64,000 nt of DNA from Flavobacterium pisciphilum (lineage in GTDB: Bacteria; Bacteroidota; Bacteroidia; Flavobacteriales; Flavobacteriaceae). Made by a program: the position numbers and the translations under genes. This document shows, piece by piece, positions 45,885-54,946 of the stretch. Every line of letters begins with the position of its first letter. Position 1 is the first letter of the stretch. The notes under the pieces were generated by a model. That model did not search any database. It saw only the letters and a program-made list of their open reading frames with translations, and was not told the origin of the DNA. Location of the stretch: the NCBI RefSeq assembly GCF_020905345.1, contig NZ_JAJJMO010000001.1, positions 3,720,001 to 3,784,000 on the forward strand, in the 5' to 3' direction.

Positions 45885-47230
45885 TATTTTTTTTCTTTAG
45901 TGTTTTTTGTCTCGCTTTTATAATAATTAGGAGGGAATCCGTTGAGAGTTCTCCATATCTCAAACCAAATTGGGACAGTGTCTAATAAAGCAAGTGTTTG
46001 TGCACCAGAGCCAATGCTAAGTTGTTTTGGCCATTTTGCCTCAGATGGATCTGGAGCAATAAGTATTCTGTACTTACCATTTTCGCTAATAAAATTTTCT
46101 ATAGCTACTACTTTTCCTCCAAATGTTCCATAAGAAATGTCGGGCCATCCAGAAAATACAATAGTTGGCCAACCATCAAACCAGATGCGTACTTTTTCTC
46201 CTTTTGACATTAAAGGCAAATCGATAGGGTTTATAAAAGTTTCAACAGCAATATCATATTCAGATGGCATTATAGTCACAATTGGAGTTCCTTCTTTTAT
46301 GGTTTCGCCTATACCCGCCATCAAAGCTCTGTTGATGTATCCATTTTGAGCTGCTTTGATATAGTACATGCCATTTCGAACACTGTAATTTACGTACTGG
46401 TTTTCTAATTTATTGACCTGAGCTTCTGTATCAAATTTATTACTCAAAGTTGTAAATTGATCGCTTTTTGCTTTAGCTATTTTTTCAGAATATTCAGCAG
46501 TAATCCTGTTGATCTCAACTTTAGAATTAATGTATTCATTTTTACTAGTCAGGTATTTGTTTTCCTGAGTTATAATTTTAGCATCAACATCTTGTAATTT
46601 CAAGCGTTTTTCCTCAACATCAGTTAGCGGTTTTAGTCCTTCTTTGTTTAGTTGTACTGAACGATTGTATTGCGTGTTTGCAATTTTTAATTGAGTTTTT
46701 ACTGCAATAAGGTCAATGCTGTCACTTTTTATTTTAAAAAGAGATTGTTTTACTTTATTTTTTGCTTGTTCTAATTTTAAGTTTTTCTCGTTTTCTATAA
46801 ACTCTATTTGTTTAGAAAGAGTGTTTACTTTTGAGTCGTATGATTCTAATGAGTGCTTCTTTGCATTTACTTGGTTTTTGGTGTTCTCTACTAAATTTGG
46901 ATCCATGTAGTCTTCCTTTATCTCAGATATGTACATGATGGTATCTCCCTTTTTTACAAAATCACCTTCTTGTACGTACCATTTTTCAATTCGACCAGAA
47001 ATAACACTCTGAATAGATTGTGGTCTTTGGTTAGGCTTTAGCGTTGTTACAGCTCCTGATCCAGAAATGTTCTGTGTCCATGGTAAGAAAAGAGCAATTA
47101 TTCCAAAGATTGAAGTCCCAATTATTATTTTGTTTAAAATTTTATAATGAGGTCTGTTGCTTAGGTTTTTTACAGTTTCATACTTGTCAAGAGGCTGTAT
47201 TTTCGTTTTGTTGTCAGAAATATTTAGCAT
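45884..47230 (-). CDS. HlyD-family membrane fusion protein
   Basis: 448 aa. One membrane segment near residues 33-50 anchors it in the inner membrane. The biotin-lipoyl-like domain (RPQSIQSVISGRIEKWYVQEGDFVKKGDTIMYI) is split by a long coiled coil (about residues 105-260) and completed by a beta-barrel domain. It links the inner membrane ABC protein to TolC. It starts 5 bp after the ABC gene. Confidence 0.92.
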   Translation of the reverse strand: MLNISDNKTKIQPLDKYETVKNLSNRPHYKILNKIIIGTSIFGIIALFLPWTQNISGSGAVTTLKPNQRPQSIQSVISGRIEKWYVQEGDFVKKGDTIMYISEIKEDYMDPNLVENTKNQVNAKKHSLESYDSKVNTLSKQIEFIENEKNLKLEQAKNKVKQSLFKIKSDSIDLIAVKTQLKIANTQYNRSVQLNKEGLKPLTDVEEKRLKLQDVDAKIITQENKYLTSKNEYINSKVEINRITAEYSEKIAKAKSDQFTTLSNKFDTEAQVNKLENQYVNYSVRNGMYYIKAAQNGYINRALMAGIGETIKEGTPIVTIMPSEYDIAVETFINPIDLPLMSKGEKVRIWFDGWPTIVFSGWPDISYGTFGGKVVAIENFISENGKYRILIAPDPSEAKWPKQLSIGSGAQTLALLDTVPIWFEIWRTLNGFPPNYYKSETKNTKEKK

Positions 47231-47235
47231 AACTT

Positions 47236-48894
47236 TTATTTTTTTTGATCAAGTATGACGTGACCGTTTTGCATCGTTAATTTTCGAGTAGATTTAGTTT
47301 CCCAATAAGGGTTCTTAGAGGAAACAATAATGGTCCATTTGTTTTTGTCAGAAGTTATAAAATCGATAATCTCATTGGCAACTTTATCATCCATAGTATC
47401 AGTTGGATCTTCATAAAAGAGGATTTTTGGTTTATGGATAATGCTTCTTGCTAAGAGTAATTTTTGAGCATTAGATGATGATAACTGCTGTCCTTCAGGA
47501 AAAATATGAGTGTCTAACCCTTTTGGTAATTGCTTGATGAATGAGCCAAGTTGAACCCCTTCAATAGCCCATTTCAGGTCTTCTGAATTTATTGTGGGGT
47601 CATTAAAAGTTAAGTTTTCTAAAATAGTTCCCTCAAATGGAGTTTCATTGTAATTGATGTAACTAATCTGTGAGCGGTATTGCTTTAAATCTATTTTTTT
47701 ATAGGTGTCATCATTGATATAAAGGGAGCCAGAATTTTGTTTTAGAACGCCTGATAATAATCGAATGAGTGTTGTCTTTCCGGAACCGTTCTGGCCATCA
47801 ATTACTACTTTTTCGCCTTGTTCTATTTTAATATTAATGTTTTCTAAAATATAACTTTCTGAATCTGGAAATTTAAAATTTAAGTTCTCGGTTTCTAATG
47901 TTATGTTAGTATAATAAGTGTCTTTTTTTGAATCTGAATATTCTTCTAATTCTAAGTCAGTGATTTGTCCTATTTTTTCAACAGAACTCAAAACGTCATA
48001 GAAAGTCTGAAGTCCTAAGATGATTTTTTCAACAGAGTTTATTACAAGTAAGATTATGATTTCGGCTGCTACAAATTGACCAATATTCATTTCCTGACTC
48101 AGTACTAAAAAACCTCCGATGGATAGTAAACCAGCACTTATTATAATTTTAAAAATGATTAATTGTGAGAATTGTTTTTTAATAACACTAAAATGTTTCT
48201 CACGATAAGTAAGGTAATCAGTGATTAAGGTGTCGTTTTTTTGAAGTGCAAAATCATGGTTGAGTTCGTTGATAAAACTAAAGCTATTGCGTGCTATTTC
48301 CTGTAACCAACTCACAACATTGTATTTGGCTTTTGATTCTTTTAAACTTGTTTCTATACCAGGATTGTAAGAGAATTTAAAAATAAAGAATAAAAGTAAA
48401 AGCAAAAGAACTCCGAAAACAATAAAATAAGGATGGTATAGGGATAGCAAAATAATTCCAAAAACAATTTGAAGCAAGGCTGCCGAGAAATCAATTAATA
48501 ATTTTGAAGTCCCTTTTTGAATGGTTAGTGTATCAAAAAATCGATTTGTTAATTCTGGAAGGTAATGCCCATATATTTGGTTTGATTTTATTTTTGGTAG
48601 TCGAGCAGCAAATTCAAATGAAAATCGAACAAATATCTTTTGTTGTAAATTTTCGGTAATACGTAATTGCATTAAAGATAAAATTCCTACCAGAGCAACA
48701 CCAATCACAACCAATATAATAAGTACAATCCAAGAAGCACTTACTCTACCAGATTGTATAAAATTTATGATTGCTTGAATACCTAACGGAAGTGATAAGC
48801 TGACTAATCCTGCAAAAATTGCATAGAAAAAAATTTGATAGATATCTTTTTTATCTAGCTCTAGTAAATTATAAAATCGTTTTATTGGAGTCAT
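47236..48894 (-). CDS. ABC exporter (permease-ATPase fusion) with degenerate ATPase motifs
   Basis: 552 aa. Six membrane segments precede the ATPase domain. Walker A is GQNGSGKTTLIRLL (around residue 366). The signature, normally LSGGQ, reads LSSSN (around residue 471). Walker B reads ILFYEDPT instead of the usual L-D-E order, and the H-loop position reads VSSKNPY with no His. There is no N-terminal C39 peptidase domain. It forms a type I exporter with HlyD and TolC; ATP hydrolysis may be reduced. Substrate unknown. Confidence 0.85.
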   Translation of the reverse strand: MTPIKRFYNLLELDKKDIYQIFFYAIFAGLVSLSLPLGIQAIINFIQSGRVSASWIVLIILVVIGVALVGILSLMQLRITENLQQKIFVRFSFEFAARLPKIKSNQIYGHYLPELTNRFFDTLTIQKGTSKLLIDFSAALLQIVFGIILLSLYHPYFIVFGVLLLLLLFFIFKFSYNPGIETSLKESKAKYNVVSWLQEIARNSFSFINELNHDFALQKNDTLITDYLTYREKHFSVIKKQFSQLIIFKIIISAGLLSIGGFLVLSQEMNIGQFVAAEIIILLVINSVEKIILGLQTFYDVLSSVEKIGQITDLELEEYSDSKKDTYYTNITLETENLNFKFPDSESYILENINIKIEQGEKVVIDGQNGSGKTTLIRLLSGVLKQNSGSLYINDDTYKKIDLKQYRSQISYINYNETPFEGTILENLTFNDPTINSEDLKWAIEGVQLGSFIKQLPKGLDTHIFPEGQQLSSSNAQKLLLARSIIHKPKILFYEDPTDTMDDKVANEIIDFITSDKNKWTIIVSSKNPYWETKSTRKLTMQNGHVILDQKK

Positions 48895-48906
48895 AATTGT
48901 TGTTTT

Positions 48907-49578
48907 TTAGCGCAAAACGTTTTCTGCAAGGTTTAAGTAAAATTGGGTAGTGGTAACAGTTTCATTGCAATCTGTGATTGTTTTTAAATGATCCGTCAGG
49001 AAATGTTGGTGTAAACTTCCTTCGACAATAGTCGATACTAAAGATTTTGCAAAGGGATATTCTGGGTTAACTTCCTTCACAATAGCAACAATTCGATTAA
49101 TAACTCTTTTGTATATTAAGAAAAAGCCTTCTTTGTTTTCTTGGTCAACTTCCTTGGTATGAAGTGTTTTTGTGAATTCTGCAATTATAATTTTATTTAA
49201 AATTGCCTCATTAATATGTTCTGTTGATGTGTCGTCTGTTATTTTTTCGGTAACAATGGTTATGGCTTTATTGAGCTTTTCTTTCTTGTCTACAATGTTA
49301 GTAGTGCTAAAGACCAGCTTGTATTCCATCCAGCTCCAATACCAAGAAGATAGGTAGACTAATAATTTGTGTTTGTTTTCAAAATAACGATAGATAGAAC
49401 TTTCGTTAGAGCCTATTTCTTGACCTAATTTTTTAAATGTAAAGTTATCAAAACCAATGGTATCAATGAGAAGAATACTTTGTTCAATGATTTTTTTTCC
49501 TAATACAGATGTTTCAGGATCTTTTACATAGATCTTTTCATTGACTTGGATTTTTAAATTTGATAGTATAATTTCCAT
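48907..49578 (-). CDS. TetR-family transcriptional regulator
   Basis: 223 aa. The HTH is IIEQSILLIDTIGFDNFTFKKLGQEIGSNESSIYRYFENKHKLLVYLSSWYW, followed by a helical ligand domain. First gene of the ABC-HlyD-TolC operon, with 12 nt to the ABC gene. An odd-base palindrome upstream (49601-49613) is the likely autoregulatory site. Confidence 0.9.
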   Translation of the reverse strand: MEIILSNLKIQVNEKIYVKDPETSVLGKKIIEQSILLIDTIGFDNFTFKKLGQEIGSNESSIYRYFENKHKLLVYLSSWYWSWMEYKLVFSTTNIVDKKEKLNKAITIVTEKITDDTSTEHINEAILNKIIIAEFTKTLHTKEVDQENKEGFFLIYKRVINRIVAIVKEVNPEYPFAKSLVSTIVEGSLHQHFLTDHLKTITDCNETVTTTQFYLNLAENVLR

Positions 49579-49595
49579 AATAGTTGTTTATAATG

Positions 49596-49613
49596 CAAAT
49601 GTAATAGTATTAC
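49596..49613 (-). promoter_or_regulatory. -7 element and palindromic operator of the export operon
   Basis: CAAATGTA (TACATTTG on the minus strand, 49596-49603) is overlapped by GTAATAGTATTAC (49601-49613), which is a palindrome around a central base. Binding there would block RNA polymerase, which is what a TetR repressor does. Confidence 0.5.
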
Positions 49614-49655
49614 TTTCAATTATGCGAATATTTATCTTTAATTTATGTAAAAAAA

Positions 49656-49684
49656 AACTGCTCTTATGATTAAGAGCAGTTTTT
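49656..49684 (-). terminator. Terminator of gpmI
   Basis: AAAACTGCTCTTA pairs with TAAGAGCAGTTTT around TGAT; U tract on the minus strand. It also isolates the TetR promoter from gpmI transcription. Confidence 0.85.
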
Positions 49685-49706
49685 TAATTATTTGTTTGAG
49701 ATTATT

Positions 49707-51224
49707 TTACAACAACGAGTGACAAGTCATTGCCGCAGGTTGTGGTATTCCCATTAATTCAAGAATAGTAGGGGCGATATCGCCTAAGACACCATCATGT
49801 ATTGTTTTTAATTCTTTGTCAACTAAAATAATTGGAACAGGATTAGTTGTGTGGGCTGTATTTGGGCTCCCATCAGGATTAATCATGGTTTCGCAATTTC
49901 CGTGATCGGCAATTACAATAGTGGTGTAGTCATTTGCTAAGGCAGCTTCAATAACTTCTTTTACGCAAGCATCAACAGCTTCACAGGCTAATATTGCAGC
50001 ACTCATGATTCCAGTATGTCCTACCATGTCTCCATTGGCAAAATTCAAGCATACAAAATCTACTTCACCTTTATTTAATTCAGGAACTAATGCATCTTTT
50101 AATTCAAAAGCACTCATTTCTGGTTTTAAGTCATAAGTCGCTACTTTTGGAGAATTTCTTAAGATTCTAGTTTCGCCTTCAAAAGGAACTTCTCTTCCGC
50201 CAGAAAAGAAAAAGGTCACGTGAGGATACTTCTCAGTTTCGGCAATACGAATTTGTTTTTTATTGGCTTTTTCTAAAACTTCCCCTAAGGTTTCTGTGAT
50301 GTTGTCTTTATTGTAAACAACTTTTACATTTTTATACGTTTCGTCATAATTTGTAAGCGTAACATAGTACAAGTTTAGTTTGTGCATGTTTTGCTCATGA
50401 AAATCTTCTTGCGAAAGCGCTTCAGTTAGTTCACGACCTCTATCGGTTCTAAAGTTGAAGAAAATAACAACATCGTCTTCTTCAATAGTTGCTAATGGTT
50501 TGTCATTTGCATCAACCATAACGATTGGAGCAATAAACTCATCAGTAATATCATTTTTGTAGCTTTCTTTTATTGAAGCAACAGCATCTTTTGAGTGTGT
50601 ACCCAATCCGTTTACTATTAAATCGTAAGCTAATTTTACACGTTCCCAACGTTTGTCACGATCCATTGCGTAATAGCGACCTATAACCGACGCTATTTTT
50701 ACTGGAGTATTTGCAATATGATTTTCTAAATCTTGAATGTAAGTTGCGCCAGATTTAGGGTCTACATCGCGACCATCTGTAAAGGCATGAACAAATACTT
50801 TGTCTAAGCCATATTCTTGTGTAGCATCTATTAATCCTCTTAGGTGAGAGGTGTGTGAGTGAACACCACCGTCAGAAACTAATCCTAAAAAATGTACTTT
50901 TTTGTTGTTTTCTTTTGCGTAAGTAAAAGCTTCTACAAGTACTTGCTCTTTGGCTAGAGTATTGTGAGCTACTGCTAGGTTGATTTTTGCTAAATCTTGG
51001 TAAACGATTCTTCCTGCACCAAGGTTCATATGACCAACTTCACTATTTCCCATCTGGCCTTCAGGTAAACCTACGTTTAAACCGTCAGTACGAAGTTGTG
51101 CGCTTGGGTAGTTTTTGTAAAGGCTATTTATAAATGGAACATTTGCATTGTCTATTGCGGATACTTTAGGGTCAGGAGATTTTCCCCAACCATCTAAAAT
51201 CATAAGGATTACTTTTTTGTTCAT
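49707..51224 (-). CDS. gpmI: 2,3-bisphosphoglycerate-independent phosphoglycerate mutase
   Basis: 505 aa. Interconverts 3- and 2-phosphoglycerate using two Mn ions. The N-terminal metal site is MILDGWG, the phosphoserine is in GNSEVGHMNLGAGR, and the C-terminal metal site reads NFANGDMVGHTG and IADHGNCETM. Length is typical. Own terminator. Confidence 0.96.
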   Translation of the reverse strand: MNKKVILMILDGWGKSPDPKVSAIDNANVPFINSLYKNYPSAQLRTDGLNVGLPEGQMGNSEVGHMNLGAGRIVYQDLAKINLAVAHNTLAKEQVLVEAFTYAKENNKKVHFLGLVSDGGVHSHTSHLRGLIDATQEYGLDKVFVHAFTDGRDVDPKSGATYIQDLENHIANTPVKIASVIGRYYAMDRDKRWERVKLAYDLIVNGLGTHSKDAVASIKESYKNDITDEFIAPIVMVDANDKPLATIEEDDVVIFFNFRTDRGRELTEALSQEDFHEQNMHKLNLYYVTLTNYDETYKNVKVVYNKDNITETLGEVLEKANKKQIRIAETEKYPHVTFFFSGGREVPFEGETRILRNSPKVATYDLKPEMSAFELKDALVPELNKGEVDFVCLNFANGDMVGHTGIMSAAILACEAVDACVKEVIEAALANDYTTIVIADHGNCETMINPDGSPNTAHTTNPVPIILVDKELKTIHDGVLGDIAPTILELMGIPQPAAMTCHSLL

Positions 51225-51732
51225 CAGAATTTATTTTCTACAAAGATAAGCCATTTATAAAACGTTTAAGGACGACCTGGTTACAATTATGCTTTATAAA
51301 GGGAACCGTATCAAAAAATAATAATTTAATTATAGAAGCTTATTTTTTTTAAAATATATGCAGATTAGATTTTCTTTTTGATGGTATCATAGTTTGTGAA
51401 ATGACGAATGTTTGTTAAAAAAACAATTTTAAGATAGTAACACTAGGGGGAGTTGTTTTTTAGTAAATGATTCTTCTTTTTTTATCTTTTTTTGATTGTT
51501 GTGTAAGCTTGTTAAATGTGTATTTTATTGATAATAAATGAGTTAATTTTATTGATTTAAGACGATATATTTGGTTTAAATGACAAGGTTTAGTTTGTAC
51601 TTTGCTGTTTTTCAGCACTTTTATTTATAATTTTATTAAGAGAATGCAATAATTATTAGGTTAGATTCGTTAAAAAATGATTAAAAAGCACTTTGTTTTC
51701 CTTTTAAAATTTTGAAAGCTATGATTTTTTTA
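51225..51732. other. Long AT-rich intergenic region, no gene seen
   Basis: The gap of over 500 bp between gpmI and the L,D-transpeptidase gene has no convincing ORF, tRNA or repeat; many short T- and A-runs. It probably holds divergent promoter and control sequence. A small RNA cannot be excluded. Confidence 0.35.
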
Positions 51733-51740
51733 TACATTTG
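51712..51740 (+). promoter_or_regulatory. Promoter of the first L,D-transpeptidase gene
   Basis: TTG at 51712-51714 and TACATTTG at 51733-51740 are 18 nt apart, with the start codon 37 nt downstream. Confidence 0.65.
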
Positions 51741-51776
51741 CGAACCCAGAAATAAATTATAACCTAAACATATTCA

Positions 51777-52499
51777 ATGATTTATAAGATTTATCCCGCA
51801 TTGCTTTTTCTGTTTTTGTCATTTACCACGGATACAAAAACTGATGCTGAAATTAAAAAAGTTGAAAAGAAAAACATTGCAAGTACAGTAATTACAAGTT
51901 TAGACTTAAGAGTTAAGGCGGCTTATAGCACGCTTAATACAAATAATTTTGATTTACCTGATATTAAAAGTTTTACAGAAGCTTTAAAAGGGTTTTATCT
52001 ATTAAAAGAAAAAGGAGTTATACAAAAGGATCTTTTGACTCTGATTGATTTTAGTTTGTCTTCTAATATGAAGCGTCTTTGGGTTATTGACCTTTCTACT
52101 AATACAATATTATTTCAATCTTTAGTTGCTCACGGAAAAAACACAGGAGACGAATTTGCTTCGGATTTCTCAAATGCGAATTCATCTTTTAAAAGCAGTC
52201 TTGGATTTTATGCAACTGCTGAGGTTTATAAAGGGAAGCACGGAATTTCGTTGCGTTTAGATGGTTTAGAAAGAGGAATTAATGATAATGCACGAGAAAG
52301 AGCAGTTGTAATTCATGGAGCTGATTATGTTTCTGAATCATTTATCAGAGGCAATAAGAGACTAGGGCGTAGCTTGGGTTGTCCAGCTATTCCGGTAGAA
52401 TTAACAAATGCAATTATCGAAACAATCAAAGATAAATCATGTTTGTATATCTATCATCCATCAAGAACTTTTGCGATGGAGGAGAGGCTAATTTCTTAG
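51777..52499 (+). CDS. Murein L,D-transpeptidase-like protein (YkuD_2 type)
   Basis: 240 aa, N-terminal signal-like segment. The catalytic region reads RLWVIDLSTNTILFQSLVAHGKNTGD, AVVIHGADYVSE and GRSLGCPAIP with the active Cys. The YkuD_2 domain cleaves or exchanges D-Ala peptide cross-links in peptidoglycan. It overlaps the convergent neighbour by 12 bp, so both stop codons lie inside the other gene. Confidence 0.88.
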   Translation: MIYKIYPALLFLFLSFTTDTKTDAEIKKVEKKNIASTVITSLDLRVKAAYSTLNTNNFDLPDIKSFTEALKGFYLLKEKGVIQKDLLTLIDFSLSSNMKRLWVIDLSTNTILFQSLVAHGKNTGDEFASDFSNANSSFKSSLGFYATAEVYKGKHGISLRLDGLERGINDNARERAVVIHGADYVSESFIRGNKRLGRSLGCPAIPVELTNAIIETIKDKSCLYIYHPSRTFAMEERLIS

Positions 52500-54071
52500 T
52501 TTAGCATATAAATCAGCATCTAGATTATAAATATCATCTCTAAACTGTAAAGAGTTGTCTTTGCTCCAAGCAGTCCAATACCATTGATATATTGCATATT
52601 TTCTAGCAATTCTAACGTTGGTGGTCTTTTTGGTTACAATGATAGAATCTATTTTTTCTTTTGACCAATTATTAGAGTCTAATATATGTTCAGCTAATTC
52701 TAACGGATTTTCGACACGAATACAACCAGAGCTTAAAGAGCGGTTGCTTCTACCAAATAAACCACGATGATTTGTATCATGTAAGTAGACACTATGATTG
52801 TTTGGGAATAAGATTTTCATTAATCCCAGAGAGTTGCTACTTCCGGGGCTTTGTACATAACGGTACCTGCCTGGAGAGTTTTCGTTCCAATCATTCGGTT
52901 CTACTACCGAATTATCTTTATCATAAATTGTGATGTTCTTATTCTTTAAATAATTTCGATTTCGCTTCATTGCAGGAACAACATCTTCTTTTAGAATGGT
53001 TGGAGGAACGGTCCATGTAGGGTTGAGAACTACAGTTTTAAGAGTCGAAGTTAGAATTGGTGTTTTTCGACTAATAGTTCCAACAACAATTTTTCGAACT
53101 ACGGTGGTATCTTTGTTCTCAACAACGTTTAAGCTGTAATCTGGAATGTTTATTATAAAATAATTTTCAGCTAGAGTATCTGCATACCATTTCCAACGCT
53201 CTATGTTAGCAATAATTTGATGCTTTCTTTTGTTTTTAGAAAAGTTCAAAGCATTAACGGTTCCTCTACCAATTACACCATCGGCTGCTAGTCCATGACG
53301 TGTTTGAAATTTTTTAATAGCTTCAAATGTTTTGCCATCATAAATAGATGTTAAGCTGTCTCTCCCTGTTAGATCTTTCCAATATAAAAGTCGTTTTTTT
53401 ACCGTAATCATAGCGTTGTTAGTATCGTGTAGAACTACTTTATCTTTGATGTCGATTGTATTTATATTGTCATTTGGAAACTCATTTAGCAACGCAAGAG
53501 TTTTTAAAAGGTTCTTATAGGTGTATGTTTTAGGTTGGCTTTGCTCAATAGTAAGGGCTAAATCATTATCATTAAAAGCTTTAATAAGGATAGTATTTAC
53601 ATCAAATGGTTTTTCGTTTAAATCCCAATCATTATATAGTTTCTTTGGATTTAGTTTCCCTTTATGTAAATGCGTTAAGTATTTTTGAAAATTATAAGTA
53701 AGTAAAACATCATAAAGCGCCAAATCAGTGTCGTTTAGCTTGCTTATTCTGCTTTCGAAGTCTTTTAATTTTGTTATGTTATAATCGTTTGGCTCTAAAC
53801 CAAGTGTTTCTGAGTTTTTTAATTCATCTATAATGAATGTTCTTTTTTCTAGGTTTCCCCAAACAGTTTCGTTCTTTGAAGCGATATAAAACTTTTGAAG
53901 AGTTTCACTTTTAAAAGAACCAATCAATGCAGTGTCAAGCTGAATTTTTCGTTCATCAGTTTGAATAATTGCAGGAAGAGGTTCCGTTTTTTTTGCTGGA
54001 ATTACTTTTTCTTCTTTCTTGCAACTAATGACAACAATTGATAATACTATAAAAAAGTAAAGTTTATTCAT
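52488..54071 (-). CDS. L,D-transpeptidase, YcbB/LdtD-like lipoprotein
   Basis: 527 aa. Lipobox VISC near residue 17. A PG-binding domain (TFEAIKKFQTRHGLAADGVIGRGTVNALN) is followed by a YkuD catalytic domain with SNRSLSSGCIRVENPLELAEHIL; the Cys of SGCIR is the nucleophile. It makes 3-3 cross-links in peptidoglycan. The preceding GNAT gene ends directly before its start codon, suggesting cotranscription. Confidence 0.92.
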   Translation of the reverse strand: MNKLYFFIVLSIVVISCKKEEKVIPAKKTEPLPAIIQTDERKIQLDTALIGSFKSETLQKFYIASKNETVWGNLEKRTFIIDELKNSETLGLEPNDYNITKLKDFESRISKLNDTDLALYDVLLTYNFQKYLTHLHKGKLNPKKLYNDWDLNEKPFDVNTILIKAFNDNDLALTIEQSQPKTYTYKNLLKTLALLNEFPNDNINTIDIKDKVVLHDTNNAMITVKKRLLYWKDLTGRDSLTSIYDGKTFEAIKKFQTRHGLAADGVIGRGTVNALNFSKNKRKHQIIANIERWKWYADTLAENYFIINIPDYSLNVVENKDTTVVRKIVVGTISRKTPILTSTLKTVVLNPTWTVPPTILKEDVVPAMKRNRNYLKNKNITIYDKDNSVVEPNDWNENSPGRYRYVQSPGSSNSLGLMKILFPNNHSVYLHDTNHRGLFGRSNRSLSSGCIRVENPLELAEHILDSNNWSKEKIDSIIVTKKTTNVRIARKYAIYQWYWTAWSKDNSLQFRDDIYNLDADLYAKLRN

Positions 54072-54512
54072 TTATTTAAGTTTTTTAAACATTAGTAGAT
54101 GTTCTCCAACATCTTTTATTTCAAAAGCAGGTCCCGTTTTTTGATAGCCCATTTTTTCATAAAAACCGACAGCCTCGGTTCTAGCGTTAAACCATATTAA
54201 CTCAGAATTGTTGTTAATGCAGTATTCTTCACAATAATTTACCAAAGCTTCTCCGAATCCTTTCTTCCTGAAATCGTCTAAAATTGCCATTCCTCTAATT
54301 TGAGATTGGAAATTTTCTGCAAATGTAATGTTAGAATTTTTGAATAACGAAATAATTCCTACTAAACTTTTATCCTCAAATAGACCAAAGTGATGAGTTG
54401 TGTCTAAATCATCGCCATCAAAGCGACAACTTTCTATAGGTTTTCCTTTTCTTAGGACTGGATTGCGTACCAAATATGTTTCTTGGGCGGGTATTTCTTG
54501 TATGTTTGACAT
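54072..54512 (-). CDS. GNAT-family N-acetyltransferase
   Basis: 146 aa. The acetyl-CoA binding motif is QIRGMAILDDFRKKGFGEALVNYCEEY, and the C-terminal motif B reads IWFNARTEAVGFYEKMGYQKTG. Substrate unknown. It lies directly upstream of the YcbB-like gene with no gap. Confidence 0.9.
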   Translation of the reverse strand: MSNIQEIPAQETYLVRNPVLRKGKPIESCRFDGDDLDTTHHFGLFEDKSLVGIISLFKNSNITFAENFQSQIRGMAILDDFRKKGFGEALVNYCEEYCINNNSELIWFNARTEAVGFYEKMGYQKTGPAFEIKDVGEHLLMFKKLK

Positions 54513-54604
54513 AGTATTTTATAAAAAAGTAAAATTATAACTTTTTAGTTTTAAATATATTATAGAATTTGAATAAAATTTTATGAAATTTTAATAAAAA
54601 AAAC

Positions 54605-54636
54605 TTGTTTACAAGTTAACTTATTATCTATATTTG
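54605..54636 (+). promoter_or_regulatory. Promoter of the first tRNA-Gly(UCC)
   Basis: TTG at 54605-54607 and TATATTTG at 54629-54636 are 21 nt apart. Confidence 0.7.
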
Positions 54637-54648
54637 CACCACAGTAAT

Positions 54649-54721
<73 letters not shown>

Positions 54722-54795
54722 CTAAGAGTTAAAATTTAATCGTTTTAACTTCGTTTTGAAAAGAATTATTGTTTAGATAATTAATTAAATTTGTT

Positions 54796-54825
54796 TTGGA
54801 TATTTAAAATAAATTTTTATCTTTG
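54796..54825 (+). promoter_or_regulatory. Promoter of the second tRNA-Gly(UCC)
   Basis: TTG at 54796-54798 and TATCTTTG at 54818-54825 are 19 nt apart. Confidence 0.7.
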
Positions 54826-54837
54826 CAGCCTGTTAAT

Positions 54838-54910
<73 letters not shown>

Positions 54911-54913
54911 CTT

Positions 54914-54946
54914 AAAAAGCCGAAACTTAATTGTTTCGGCTTTTTT
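54914..54946. terminator. Terminator after tRNA-Gly, shared with pepE
   Basis: AAAAAGCCGAAAC pairs with GTTTCGGCTTTTT around TTAATT. The pepE stop codon lies at its right edge. Confidence 0.9.
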
